A stretch of 64,000 nucleotides of DNA from Prostheceraeus crozeri (lineage: Eukaryota > Platyhelminthes > Polycladida > Euryleptidae): NCBI GenBank assembly GCA_907163375.1, contig CAJQUW010003381.1:62001-126000 (forward strand), written 5' to 3'. Positions 45,853-58,600 of this stretch are shown here, in pieces. Position 1 is the stretch's first letter; each line of letters begins with the position of its first letter. The translations under genes and the position numbers were made by a program. The notes under the pieces are model-generated. The model ran no database searches. It saw only the letters and a program-made list of their open reading frames with translations, and had not been told where the DNA came from.

Positions 45853-47259
45853 CACTAATCCCAAAAATGTCTGTCACCTTTTGAATTGCTTTCTAATGTT
45901 AATAGGTGACATCGTTGCAAAATTGCCAATTTGGAAATATCTATGAAAACATTGAACACTGTATAAGGTATGGAAAAGTTAATCATTGAATCGAAATATA
46001 TTTCTATGAATGCTGCATGATCGATTGATATTGGAAAGCTTTGATTTTGAAGCTAATTGCATTCAACTTTACTTACACCACAAGAAAAATGAAGGCAGTA
46101 AAGTTAAAAAGAAAAGCGACTGAAACCAATTAAAAGATGGCTTATATGAGAGGGTTTGAAGTTGGCTTATCCATGATTAAGATGGCAACATCAGAAATTG
46201 CCAAACTTTTGAGTTAGCAACATAACAATTTTAAGATGGGGCGCAAGACACTTGAAACGAGATTTCGTGAATAAGCGCTCTACCGGTAGAAAAAGAAAAT
46301 CGCAGTAACCGCCTTTTGCTCAGATTAGCTCTGAGAAGCAGATTTTCATCCGCAATGGATCTACTAAGTGGAATGAGCCATTGTCTCTGAAGACAGTCTA
46401 CAATCGCCTGCGTGCGGCTGGTCTGAGAAAACGAATACCATTTGTTGCTCCCAGTTTAACGCAGCTACAAAGGAGAATGAGAGAAAGATGGGCAATGAGA
46501 AAATGCATATGGAGAGAAATTTGGAAGACGGTAATATTCACGAACGAGAGCAGGTTTCGAAGATTGAGGAATGATGGACGGATACAAGTATGGAGAAGCA
46601 CGGGTGAAAGAATTAAAGCAGAGAACTTAAGATGCAGTATACAAAGCATGGGCGGTTCAATCCATCGATCCGCGATCTGGTTTGGTGGTTGGAGTGAATT
46701 AAAAGTTATAGAATCTTTCGTAAATGGGAAAACATACGTCCAGACATTGACTATTTTTTTAATGCTGTCAATACACCATCGGTTTTCAACTTTCAAGATG
46801 ACAACGTACCGGCTTATTGGTTGAGCACTTTCACCGTAATAGAAGCACTCGCAGGATCGATTGGCCATCAAGATCACCAGATCTCAATCCTATCGAACAT
46901 GTTTGGGATCTGGTGAAGAGGAAGGTGACCAAAAGATGCAGCATCAACTCTTTGAAAGACCTGCAAACTGCCGGTGTCGAAGAGTGGATGGCCATTCCAC
47001 AGAGCATAATTGACAATTTGATACTGAGTATGCCTCGAAGAATAAAAAGTGTTATCAGTTCCTCAGGAGGTTCCACTGTCATTACTAACTTAATGTGTTC
47101 CTATTGAAAACATCATTGCTCATCATTAGAAAAATTACTTCTCTTGACTTGATTCAATATAAACACTTATTATATGTATTGAGCTTTCATTTTTGTATAC
47201 GAGTATATCATTCGTAATATGAGAAGATTAGAAGGTGACATGCATTTTTGGGATTAGTG
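45853..47259 (+). mobile_element. Tc1-type element, decayed
   Basis: Ends CACTAATCCCAAAAATG(T/C) followed by TGTCACCTT are inverted and flanked by TA (45851-45852 and 47260-47261). The 1407-bp unit encodes a broken DD34E-type transposase on the plus strand. Confidence 0.88.
46381..47107 (+). pseudogene. Tc1-type transposase remnant
   Basis: SLKTVYNRLRAAGLRKRIP (second HTH and linker) is followed by VIFTNESRFR, where the first catalytic Asp is replaced by Asn. FQDDNVPAYW near 46790 (second Asp) is out of frame with its surroundings, and RSPDLNPIEHVWD near 46875 supplies Pro-Ile-Glu. One frameshift near 46800 and loss of the first Asp show it is inactive. The N-terminal HTH upstream of 46381 is only partly legible. 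Confidence 0.85.
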
Positions 47260-47496
47260 TATATTGATTTCCATGTTGTGAAAATGTGTTCGGATTTGTT
47301 AATAGATTGTTCAAAAAATCTATTGCTCTGAATGCGTCAGTAAGCTAAAACTATTGAACTGGAGCCTGAGATTTTCCCTTGATATCGAATGGGACATTGA
47401 TATCTTAGAGAAACCTGTCTATGAATCAATGATTTCAGACACCAGTAATGACGGAAATAGACATCTCATAAATGATGTGAATATTGTATCAATATG

Positions 47497-47571
47497 ACAC
47501 CAGTAAAGCTGCCATTGATATCGTCTCGTGCGCTATACTCGCACTCGTCGATATGGCAGCATTACTGGTGT
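47497..47571. repeat. short hairpin repeat
   Basis: ACACCAGTAAAGCTGCCATTGATATCG (47497-47523, positions only partly matching) is inverted at 47549-47571 as CGATATGGCAGCATTACTGGTGT. The loop reads CTCGTGCGCTATACTCGCACTC, itself palindromic around GCG. Not coding. Confidence 0.6.
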
Positions 47572-47692
47572 TGAGACTATCGGTGCAATAGTCTTATATT
47601 ATTGTATTTTATTATCTTAATAACAAATAAAACAAACCTCTGATTAATAAATATGAATAAGTATCATCGCGGTGAACAGGAGACTGTTAGTC

Positions 47693-47954
47693 ATCTTTCG
47701 TTGAATGAAAATTCGTCCAAGTTTTCTCTCCTTTTTATTTTTCGCGTTTAGTTGAAAAGTTAAAGGTAAAAACATATGTGCAACCCAACGTTTCGGCCAT
47801 TCACCCGTCCTGAAGTTAGCTGCTGATACCCTTGAGGACGGGTGAATATCCGAAACGTTAGGTCGTAGATATGTTTTTCCCTTTCACTTTTTAACTTAAC
47901 GCGAAAAATATAAAATGAGAGAAAACTTGGACAAATTTTCATTCAACGAAAGAT
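47693..47954. repeat. 262-bp foldback MITE
   Basis: Arms of about 120 bp, ATCTTTCGTTGAATG... and its inverse ending ...CGAAAGAT at 47954. The centre carries inverted CATTCACCCGTCCTG / GAGGACGGGTGAAT plus AACGTTTCGG / CCGAAACGTT words. No target duplication is clear. Confidence 0.75.
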
Positions 47955-48039
47955 TAATAGGAATAGTTCTATGTCAACTACAACAAACAGTCTACCAAAA
48001 AAAGAATAAATGTATTGTATACATGTATAACTGAATCTT

Positions 48040-48427
48040 ACGGAAGTTTCGGTTGAAACCATTTCTGGATGCATAGGTCATTTTTTCGAAATCCACCGGA
48101 GATATTGAAGGAGCGTTCACTTTCCACAAGTTGTTAATTACATCCAACCACAGAATAATATTAGCAATTCACCATGGTTTCGTCGCAACTTGAATACTTT
48201 TAACTCCTTGCAAAGAATGCGCTCTAACGATAGTTCAACAGTATGTGGTCTGCCATTGTTCATGCTTGAAATGTAAGCATCTAGCTGGGCAATACTGTCC
48301 TCGTGGTCCTCGTCAGAGTCCACGATCAACTCGTCGGTTGAAGTTACTTGGAAAATGGCAAATACCGGTATTAGATATACGGAAGTGATGAGGCGATACC
48401 GGTATCGGTAATGCCGGTCAACCTTGC
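48040..48427 (-). pseudogene. hAT remnant: dimerisation-domain fragment and terminus
   Basis: Minus strand near 48110 reads VESERSFNISGGFRK, similar to the C-terminal hAT dimerisation block (SER.FS..G). Upstream is an acidic frame, DSDEDHEDSIAQLDAYIS (48138-48329). At 48390-48427 the sequence ends CGGTAATGCCGGTCAACCTTG, with repeated ACCGGTA words: a hAT-style terminus. The opposite end was not found, so this is a deleted copy. Confidence 0.4.
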
Positions 48428-49448
48428 TAATACATCAATCGCATTACTGCATGTATATCGTCTCCTGATTATTGCCATGTGCTTTTTATAAATTCAATTT
48501 GTTTTGTTAGGCTACTTGTTATGCAGATGTCGGTGACAGCTAATAATTTGCAATTTGCTGCTACTATTTCTAATCTTCTTAGTTCACTAGCTCATTTTCG
48601 CTACTACTTTCTTCAGCATGATTGCTTGTCGAAGGCCCCACAACTTTTCCAGTGCATAACTTGCACAAGCATACAGTAGTTCGCTGACCATTTGAAGATC
48701 GACAAGCCAAGTGACAGGGGACTGAATTACGTACTGTCCACCCTAGCTGTGAGATGTAACGATCTAATATATTTGCCACGAGTAGATAATTTTCAAGTTA
48801 TTGGTTGGGAGGAGTCAAGATAAATGTTGATGTTTATTGTAAATTTATACACTTAGCAATCAATTTCGATCTTCATTAGGTCATTGTCAGTCATCGAAGG
48901 AAAACCTTTACATGCGCAAAATTTGAAATTCACCAAAACACACCGCTGTTTGGATACATTTCAGTGTATGCACTATGTATTCAGGAATGCTGAGAAGAAG
49001 ATATTGAAATCATCAGGTGAAGTAATTTTCGTGAGCCTGCTATTTTCTTCAATAATGATCGGATCGAACAACATTATGGGGAAAACCTGTGCGCAATGAT
49101 CTGAATTCTTCGAATCTGAAGGACCTGTAGCAATAGAAGCACTTTGAAATTCACATTAATCCGCAAGCGACGCACGGCTTTTTTCCTATCTCTGAAAGGT
49201 AGTAGGAATTCCCTTTCGCCCACAGAGTAGGTTCCGCGATGTGTCGTCGATTTTGAATAAATCGCACTTCTAGTAAACCGAAGCAGATAAACAAAATATT
49301 TAATTCTGTGTTGGATGGTTTTCCAGAATTTATGGAAATAATGGCTTAGTTCTAGGCACACGTTTTTTTCTATTTCATTCCAATGTTTCTGTCATGATTT
49401 CACGTTAGTATCGCAAATAAAAAATGTTACAATTTTTTTTATTTTCAG
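48428..49448. other. no supported gene
   Basis: AT-rich DNA upstream of the second zinc-finger gene. Its promoter and first exon may lie here, but I cannot place them; the only clear signal is the splice acceptor ending at 49448. Confidence 0.4.
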
Positions 49449-50620
49449 CTGACTTCCTCATCCTAATCAAATTGAACTCAATCCATCTATCCACTCGCTC
49501 GTCTTCGCTCACTTGACAAATTGGATTCTCCATGGAACAAATGGACACATCAGGAAGCAGTCAGAAATTTGAATTTTCCTGCAGTCTATGCGGTGTAAGA
49601 TGTCACTCTGAACGATTTTTGGAACTTCATATGTTGGGATTAAAACATCAAAAGAAATTAAAACGGCAAGAAATTGAAAAGTTGTGGGCTGAAAAGGATC
49701 CATCTGCCTATTGCTCCGTTTGCAATATTGCATTAGAACCGGTAATGATTGATGCACACTATGCTGGCGTCAAGCACAAGGCAGCTGAGACAAAGAGCAC
49801 ACCAAAACAGCAGAAACCAAAGAGCATACCAAAACAGCAGAAACCAACCGCCAATCAACCAAAGCCTAAGCAAGTTGGGAAAAATCCAATGGTTGGAACA
49901 ATAACATGCGAAATGTGTAATGTTTCCACGAACAATGTAATGCAGGCTAATGACCATTTCTGCTCGAAAATGCATCTGGCTAATTGCGTGAAACAGTACC
50001 AGGAAGAAAGCAAGCGGAAAGTTCTTTCCGAAAATGGTTACGCCTGTGAAGTCTGTCATGTCAGCGTGCGTGATCTACATGCCTACGAATTACATTTGCA
50101 AGGCTTCAAGCATAATTACAAAGTTAAGCAAGGCAACTTCGATCCTAACAGTCCGTTTGCTGCGAAGTCGATAAAGATCAAGGAGAAATTGAAAAAAATG
50201 AAGGAAGCGCGGAAGCTCGCCAAAACTGCTAAAAGTCTGTAGGACTTTGACTTTTCTAAACTTAGCGACTGTTGTCTCGAATGCAATTTCTTAGTATGTT
50301 GTATGTTGTTGCAAGTATTGAAGTAAGCAGAAGTCTCTTTCAATAGGAAATGTAGTCAAATGTTTGTGAACTTTCATGTTGAATATCTCCATCTAACCAT
50401 CATCTTCTAGAGGGCATGCGCCATCAGTGTGGCATGTGATTTCTTAATTCAGGATTGATGATGCACTAATGTAGAGAATATAACATTTTGGATCAGTCGT
50501 ATCTTTTTCATTTGAAATATGTATTTGATTGAATGGTGCGGTATATACGAATACCCATAATTTGCCCAAAAGGTGAGCAAAAGTTTTTTGCTTGTGAATC
50601 AGTGATTAAAGAATGTGCTA
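49449..50620 (+). CDS. U1-type C2H2 zinc-finger protein, second paralog (CDS 49532-50242)
   Basis: 236 residues, one coding exon, with ATG in a favourable context (CCATGG). It shares the gene structure and four fingers of the gene at 40249: CSLCGVRC...HMLGLKH, CSVCNIAL...HYAGVKH, CEMCNVST...HFCSKMH and CEVCHVSV...HLQGFKH. The central linker is a Lys/Pro/Gln repeat (KQQKPKSIPKQQKP). The tail DPNSPFAAKSIKIKEKLKKMK is almost unchanged between the paralogs, which suggests it is functional. An acceptor (TTTTATTTTCAG) ends at 49448. Predicted RNA-binding nuclear protein of the ZNF346 type (inference). No AATAAA is seen soon after the stop; ATTAAA near 50606 is a candidate. Confidence 0.85.
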
Positions 50621-51420
50621 TAAAATATTGAGAAGGAATATGCACTTGTTTGAAATAGTTATCTACAGTAGGCTTACCTGCTTATCCTCAAGCGGCGGTG
50701 ACAAGTCTGGTTTATCTAAGTTTATATTACTGTTGGTTGTCCTTGTGATAAAACAGAAAGCCCAAATGCATTTCACTTGCTATAGCATAAATAGTATGAA
50801 GTTAACTGTCCTTTTTATAAAATCTTTCGTTATCGTACATGGTCTTTTGTGCGTAAATTTGATTTATTAGTCGTTGCCATTCATGATTTGGCAAGTTTAC
50901 GTTGCAGCTATGCCCCACCCGTGGTTGAAGTTATAGAGTCTGCGCTGAATTCGGCATAATCGTCTAGACTATATGCTGTGCTACGTTTTTGGTATTTAAT
51001 TGATATTTTTCAAGAATAATCGAATGGATGATGTGCTGTCATAATTTGGATTACAATACAACTATTTGACCAAGTTTATGCTCATCTAAAGTTCGCTATT
51101 TCTCACCATTTGTCACTAAAAAGGCAAAAATTATCATCATCTTTAAATGTTCAACATTTCAAAACACTAAACTTTTGCATCAACTAAACATCAACAATGC
51201 TGTCATATGACATTTATGGAGCAATTTTTTTATTACTTTTGAATTATTTTTTTTATCAATTTCAACTGCTTTAGTATGAAATAGCTTTTACTGTTAATAT
51301 ATGGAAAAACATTAGCTAGACATTTTAAAACTAGGACAACATATAACAGTAGCAAATCGTGCAAATCTGAAGTTAATGAAGCATAAAGTTAACGGCTAAT
51401 GAAACAAAGGACTAAACGTT
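50621..51420. other. no supported gene
   Basis: AT-rich sequence; the 50613-50870 frame is hydrophobic and unsupported. Confidence 0.4.
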
Positions 51421-51428
51421 ATCAACAC

Positions 51429-52709
51429 CAGGGTTGGAACCGGATCGGCCGGCTGGAGTTAGCAGCGCCGGCCCGGCCTAGGCTGACCACTCATTACGCC
51501 GACCGGCCGGTCACTCCAATTAGGCTTATGTCAACGATTGACGACATTCATTCTAGCATTAATTGTCTGGTCCGTTGAAATAGAAATGCAACATTGTAGG
51601 AGTATGATAACATATTTTTTATGACTCAAACATTGCGAACCGTTTCTTGAAAATTCTTCTTCAAATCATTCGAAGCGACTGACACAACCGTGCAATATTA
51701 CTGAAGGTTGGCGATGATGAAGAAGTTTAGGTTCTTGGAATAACCGTTACAACGCATGAGGAAAATTTATTTATTTTGTTGTTTTTCCGTTTTGCAGGGG
51801 AAATGTTCAAAAATACAACTATTTGGAGGCACATTAATAAACTTAAGTCATAAGTCAATTCATTACTGAATTCACGGCTGTTTTTGCTCGAGGATTCTGA
51901 TTGTAGCTTAAGTTTGGTTCTTCGTAATGAGGACTGTGAAGTTTTAATAGTTTGCTTGACGGTAGTGCGGACAGTCGATGCTGATTAAGTATTAGACCAT
52001 AGACAATAATTTGCTTATACATGTATTTTTAAGCCGTATTCGACCTCAAATAAGAGTTTCCGAATCGCATACCAGCATAAATAAAATTTGTAAGAATCAT
52101 ATAGGCTATGTATCGTAAAATTATTCCATGTCTCGAATAAGTTATTACGCGTATTGCTACTCAAATCATTTTTTATGCACGTACAAACTATATTATCAAA
52201 GTACGGAATTTTGTCTAATTACCTGATAGAATCTGATGAAAATCAGCATCGTTGCACCATCAGGAACTCTTGCTTATCCGGAGTACCTACTAGATTAGAT
52301 TCCTACCATGCTATAGATTCTGAAGCCTACCGTATAGGGCCTACTACATACGAGAAATCGTAGAATCTCGTAGAGAACTCGTAGAAATCGAGAAATATAG
52401 TGATGTCTAAGCCTCAGCCACACCCAAAGCAAAGCAAATACGAGCGTCCCGAGCAAACGTATTTCCGCTAGTTATTAATCGCTATGCTTTGCTTTACTCC
52501 CTGTGTGGCAGTCTTCAACTGCTGTAATGATGACTTTATGTTTGTTGCAAAACGCTTTGCTCGGAAATGCTTGGAAAAACTCGTAGTGTGTCTGAGGCCT
52601 AGCGGTCTAAGTTGAACAACTGCCAGTCTAAATAGATTACAAAGCTGTCGGCTTAGTGCCGGCCGGTTTTGACTGCACTGGCCGCCGGCCCCGGCCGGTT
52701 CCAACCCTA
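51429..52709. mobile_element. non-autonomous hAT, perfect 8-bp duplications
   Basis: Ends CAGGGTTGGAACCGG and, inverted, TAGGGTTGGAACCGG. ATCAACAC flanks both sides exactly (51421-51428 and 52710-52717). Subterminal DNA is strikingly GC-rich and built of GCCGGCC and CCGGCCGG words, within AT-rich surroundings. No transposase frame. Confidence 0.88.
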
Positions 52710-52717
52710 ATCAACAC

Positions 52718-54706
52718 TATGCTGCAAACTGTCATTGATTCATCTGTTGAGTTAATTGAGACGAACTTGATGGCAAGCTGAATGTAATCCTATCATATCT
52801 ATATTTCTATATAATGTATTTGCATTTTCACGTTCATGTATTTTTATCTTCATATCTTCAGAACAATCGATTGTTTGAATTGACTTAAAATTATGTGTAT
52901 GTTCATCGTAATATTACAAATTGCGATACTATCGTTTCGTTGTGAGCGTCCGTTTATTGAATTGATCTGCTTCGCTATCTTCTTATTATTATCCGGTGTT
53001 GAAACTGATATACGTATTGCTGCTGGTTTGCAATTCAATGAAGCCATCGAAATCTAGTTCGCATTTGTTATCAGATAAATCAAACAACTTTATCAGTAGA
53101 ATCGCGTCGGAGGTCCCTATTTTCTCGTGGGTCTCCTCTGGAGCTCCTTTGGACATATTTTCATGTTGCTCCAAAACTATAAAAGCTACGACTTCAGTTT
53201 CTACTTTTAGTCTCTGCGCATGTTTGATAAACAGTCTAAATTTTTTCAAATTCGGCCCATGGAGACATGCAAAATTTGAACTTTTAAATCAAATGTACTC
53301 AAAACCTCAATCTGATGCTCATAACAAAACATCACTTTTTTGAAACAATGTGGATTTCAAATTTTTAATTGCTATTTAAAGTAAGAATATGACCGAGTTG
53401 GTAGTAACTGATACTATCATAGGAGCGAGCATTCGCCAATTGTGTTGTTTGGTTATTTTGGGAGTGATTGAATCATCAGAAAATCAAAATCAGAGGAGAG
53501 GGATTCGAGGAGCCTCCTATTTTCGGGTAAGATGTGGTAAAGAAGTTTTGAAGGGACGGAATCCCCCTTCCCACCGCTTATGCATCTTCCTACGCAACGA
53601 AGGCACGTATGAAGAATGGATTTCATTTACCTGAGATTTTTAGAACCGGGGAAGTATATTAGGTCTGTAATAGGAAAAAGCGGAAAACTGAAAAAAGTAA
53701 ATCTTATCTGAAGAATGAGAAACTAGAAAAATATGAGTTCTGAGAAGTCTACTTAGAAAGAGGCCATGTGAGTAAGCCTACGATGTTCTGATGAATATGG
53801 CATCGTTGCAAGCGATGCGGAGCAGGACTTTTGAAGTATGAGTACTAAGGAAGCGGTCTCATAAACGAATGGAGAGAATGCTGAATTTTATAAAGCATTG
53901 CTAAATAAGTTAATTGTAATACAGTTCATTACTCGCATTCACAGATTACTCGAACATGCTCAATTTCCCATTTTAAATGATAAAATTCAGTTATAACTTG
54001 TCACGCATTATTCGTGTTTTTTCGACTATATTGGTTATACTGCATGTTCAGCAAACGCTTGTATTTCAATTGCTGCACTGAGAACTTTTAATGTTCATAT
54101 TGGTAATGCAGGCAAGTTGTCTGTACATTTACAACATCTTGATTAAACAGAAGAGAACTCGATTATGCGTGCATAAATAAATGGACGTTGTTTATACTCG
54201 GAAGCACATTAGTCACGGAGCCTTTCTACCATGTGACCGAGTTGCCATTTATCCCACTATCATTCTTTTTGTGCTGAGTGTTTAATGTATTTATAGTATT
54301 TCAGAATAGACTACAGGCTATAATAGGGCCTCTGTTATTATTCTTAAAGTTTTATGTTTAGTTTATTCTGATTTATTTGGAAAATTCAATGTGAAATGTA
54401 TAAGTCACATGTTGGAAGTGATTATATTTTATATATCGCTTCTATCTGAGTGAGAAGAAATTGCATTTTCACTCGAATTGCCGATAATGCGAGATAAAAT
54501 AGCACTCTCAACAAGCACGAGTGATTGTCCGAAAAGCATGTTGCCACCCATATAAGGAATTTTTTTATAATTGAATGTTTCTTCCGCTGGATTATTCAGA
54601 CAAATCCGAAAGTGTATTTTTGTGATTTTGTGCCGATCAATCGCTATGGGTTTCGAGTGAATTAATCTGTGCAAGGACTCGAATATTCACGCACAACCCT
54701 GAAAAA
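52718..54706. other. no supported gene
   Basis: A minus-strand frame at 52989-53249 (VETEVVAFIVLEQHEN...) and a plus-strand frame at 53389-53634 have protein-like composition but no motif, splice evidence or neighbours to support them. Confidence 0.35.
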
Positions 54707-55104
54707 TAGGGCAATTTTTTATGACATGTCATATTTTTAGGGCAAGATAACATTTTGTCATTTTTCTGTTTTAGACTGTTGAAGAAGATGCTAATCAAAG
54801 ACAAACTTTTTCTAACATAAAATGTAGTAACTAACATTACTATTATTTACATCAATCTGTAAATGAGCGCATTATGGTAAAAGTTAGAAATAAATCGTTT
54901 TTTTTTGTCGTAAAATGAACATTCCAACTTTTTACCTGAAAATGGAAACGTAATCTTTGCTATATTTTAAGATTTTTATATCGCACTAAATTACAACTTC
55001 AGATTTTTAGGTCACACTTTGAGTTTTGTTGGTCATCTTTGACTGTATTTTAAGCTTTTTAGGGTCATATTTGTTCGATTTTTAGGTCATAAAAAATTGC
55101 CCTA
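54707..55104. mobile_element. 398-bp MITE
   Basis: Inverted ends TAGGGCAATTTTTTATGAC. The interior repeats TTTTTAGG(G)TCA words. No clear target duplication and no coding frame; superfamily unknown. Confidence 0.6.
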
Positions 55105-55262
55105 CTGATAAATATAATGGGAAACATGCATTCATCACAAGTGTTGTAAAATGGTTACTAAATTGTTAGTGACTTTGATCTATGAAGTTGCTTTCATTTC
55201 ATTGAGCAAAATGTTCACAACATGTGGCATGTGTGTGATCAATCTATGACTTGTCCCACCAG

Positions 55263-55608
55263 GTCAACATTGCATGAAACACAAATCTCGACGGCGCTTG
55301 GCTGCCGTCAATTTCCTCGCTAACGTCTCTTTGGATGGCACATATCGCGATACAAAATGCGCTAGTCTTTTCAACTTTGCATCAAACAAGAACCCTCCAG
55401 AAAGTGATCCTCCACCGGCTCCCGAGGCTCCCGAAATTATTGTACAGGAGCAAGAAGACGCCAAACCAAGATGCGAAGCTTATGACAACCCAATATGCGT
55501 ATCCCCATCTTTGGAGAACGCTCCGACGGTGACTCGATCTGTAAGTGCATCCAATCAAAGACCACAGCAAGTTGAACGGTCACCGCAAGAGGAGCGGCAG
55601 AGTACCAG
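55263..55608 (+). CDS. CABLES-like exon with N-terminal block
   Basis: Acceptor-like CCCACCAG ends at 55262; donor CCAG|GTGAGA follows 55608. Encodes the basic RRRLAAVNFLANVSLDGT block and a Pro/Glu-rich linker. Confidence 0.75.
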
Positions 55609-58600
55609 GTGAGAAGGCACTTGCTTTCCGTGAAATGCCGGCATATTTTTGCAGTGGTGGGAATTTACAGTGAATTCTTTTGTAATAACTAATAATTAAT
55701 GGGAAAATGCAATATTTCGTCTTCCGACGCACGAGTACTTTTTCTAAGAGATATATTTCGGCCAATCGCACCTTTCAATTTACAATTGATGTGGATTTCT
55801 TGAATATAATAACATGATTACAAAAAATTAAGTACAGAAATCTTGATAGTTGTCAGTGATTGTCACAATTACATATTTGTAATCATCAAGCTATCGATAT
55901 CATCAATTATTGCCGTAGTAACACAAAAGTTTTTGCAAATAACAAGTTCGAAATTTTGTTTTGTTAATTATCTTTATTTTTCCTCAATGTCATTGCTTCC
56001 GCATTTTTTGTGGTTTGGTATGATTTCTTGGAGTCAGAGTTGGATCTTGCTTGGTTTTTGGCTTCGACGATCTAGGGCTTAAGTGGGCAGGGAGACACCC
56101 CTGTAACTAGCAATGTGTCCGTGATACTTCAGAATCAGCGCTATTGAGCGCATTCCTGATCCTGTGATGCATGGAGATGACACGACACTCTTCAATTCCA
56201 ATGAGCGACTAGCACTCAGCAACGTCAGCGGTTATGTGACGTTCGTAATGAAGACTTACTTATTTTAGTCTCAGAATGGGGCGTCCTTCAAAACTCAGAG
56301 TATTCTGCACTCACGACTTAAAGGAGATGATGATCATCATAGCATTAAATGTCAGATAATAGGATCAGAGAACAAGATTCCATCTCCTTCCTTGGATTGG
56401 CGGTTACGGAAGACTTGTCATGGAAACCGTACATCCAGTCCATCAGCAAGCAGGCAGCTCAACGCATTGGTAGTCTCTATCTTGCCGGCAGATGTCTTTC
56501 ACCACAGACTGTCTTAATAAGTTCATTCGTCCTCTGATGGAGTATTGTTGTCATCTGTCGGCAGGCGCCCCACAAACGCATCTTAACCTCCTTGAACGGG
56601 TTGAGAAACGTGTCAAGAATCTTTTGGGTGAAAAACTTGCTAACAAGTTGCAGCCGCTCTCCGTCAGACGGGATGTTGTTTCACTCAGTCTCTTCGACAG
56701 ATACTATTTCGTCAGAAGCAGCTCCACAGTAAGTGAGTGCGCACCCAAATCTAGGATCCTATCCAAAAGCACACGCAGAGCTAATGCACTCACATGCTAC
56801 CATGTGAGCTTAGAACGCGCACATACTGTGAGTCGCTCGAAAAGCTATTTTGTTTGCACAGCGCAGCTTTGGAATCAGCTTCCTCAGACCACTTTCCATG
56901 ACCAATGGAATCTTGATACTTTCAAGAGGCGTGCGAATAGGTTTCTGATGGGAACAGCTTAATCAGATTAGAAGATCTATTTTTGTTTTATTTGTTCGAA
57001 ATAATACAATTTATTGCTTTTTCATTGAGTAACTCCTAGCTTCGTTCATGGCTCACAGCTGTGCTAGGGGTGAAAATTCTGCAAAAAAAATGCAGAGTAT
57101 TGTTGACAGGATTTATTTCGTTGCAATATGACACAGATGCAAACGAACCGGGGTTAAGGAGCTTAATAAGGACCATGTCCCTTGTCAGCTGAATAGAGTG
57201 TCCGTGCATGCCTGCATTCATTGTAACATGTCATAGCCTCCAAGGGTGGTGCAGGGCCATTGATTGTGCATAGTTTGTGGATTGGGTTAGAATGCTGCTA
57301 CTCTGGGTTCCGCTTCACACCTTCGATTTCTCTGTACGACATGTATTAAAGGGAATATCCTGGCCTCGGTCTCTATTTCAATTTGATCGAATTGGAAACC
57401 GTGACCGATTCTGTGGGTAGTCTCTTCGCCGTCTGATCTGATGCGTTTGTCTCCTTCTAAGTAGGATCCTCGGAAAGTTTTTCTTCGAAATAAATTTTGT
57501 ACTCTGAGCACATGAAAAATGTGAAAATGAAACACAGTCCGGATGAAGCAATTGCTTAACATAAAAACCCTTTTCTTAATATTCTACTTTAGTCACGATT
57601 TGTTCATTACAAATCCGCAGTTTCTCATATTTTTCTCGCGCTAACTCAGGTATGAAAGATAGCATGTTTAGTAGTATCATGAAATGTCAATCATGCTCAG
57701 TAAATGAACTCAAAATTGCAAGAAAAGAAAGCGGGACAATAGGTGGAGATGTGACTGTATATGCAAATAATGTAAAGAGAAATCCACAATCAAGCTTCAT
57801 TTACCCGACGCTTCTCGTTCATCAGGAAGAAGGATCGTATGAATGAATCATCAATTTCAATCTGCTTGTTTGAACAACTTGAGCAGCACTCTAAGGTATA
57901 AAAGCATAACTCGGTGCAAAATTTCAGATTAGATTGACTACGGACAGTGCTACATAGATTTTCTGGTGTTTGCAATGGATTAGAACTAGCTTCAATTGCT
58001 ACGAGGAATTGCAGGGGGTCTGCATGCTCGTGATTCCCAGTTATGTACGCTTCATGCAGGCCCAAATGCTTTTATTGCGACGAAAAATCTTCTTATTGGA
58101 ATTGTATAGTAGTCGGCGATCTTCTATTTTGATGAATACAAAATTGTCTGTAAACTGAAGGAGAGATATTTTTCTTACATGGAGGAAAATTGATGAATGA
58201 AAGATCCAGTTAAATAGCAGGCCTAAATGAAGTCATTAATGCAGTTCGGCTGCGGGGCATTTTGTCAAATTCTGCCATGCGAAAATGTATTTGGAGAGGA
58301 TAATTCCAGTCATGGTCAGACAGTATCAGGCAAAATGCTTCACATAATGCTAATGCAGTTTTAATTAATCGAGTGCCATTGAAGCATCGGATGAGGAAAA
58401 TTCGGATTTCTGAACACTCAGCTAGTAGGTGTGGACGCTGATGTGATCAGTTAGGATTAATGAGTGTTGATTCTCTCAAGCATCTATTTTTGACCAATGG
58501 CATGAATTGCTATTCTCTGTATTCAGGATCAGCAATAAGTCAATGAAGCGGAACTTTGTTAAGAAATGCTGCTTCTGTAAGTAGAGATAAGATAACACAC

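Noticed and set aside
52989-53249. Minus-strand 86-codon frame with protein-like composition
   Set aside because: No recognised domain, splice signal or paralog; cannot be separated from chance.
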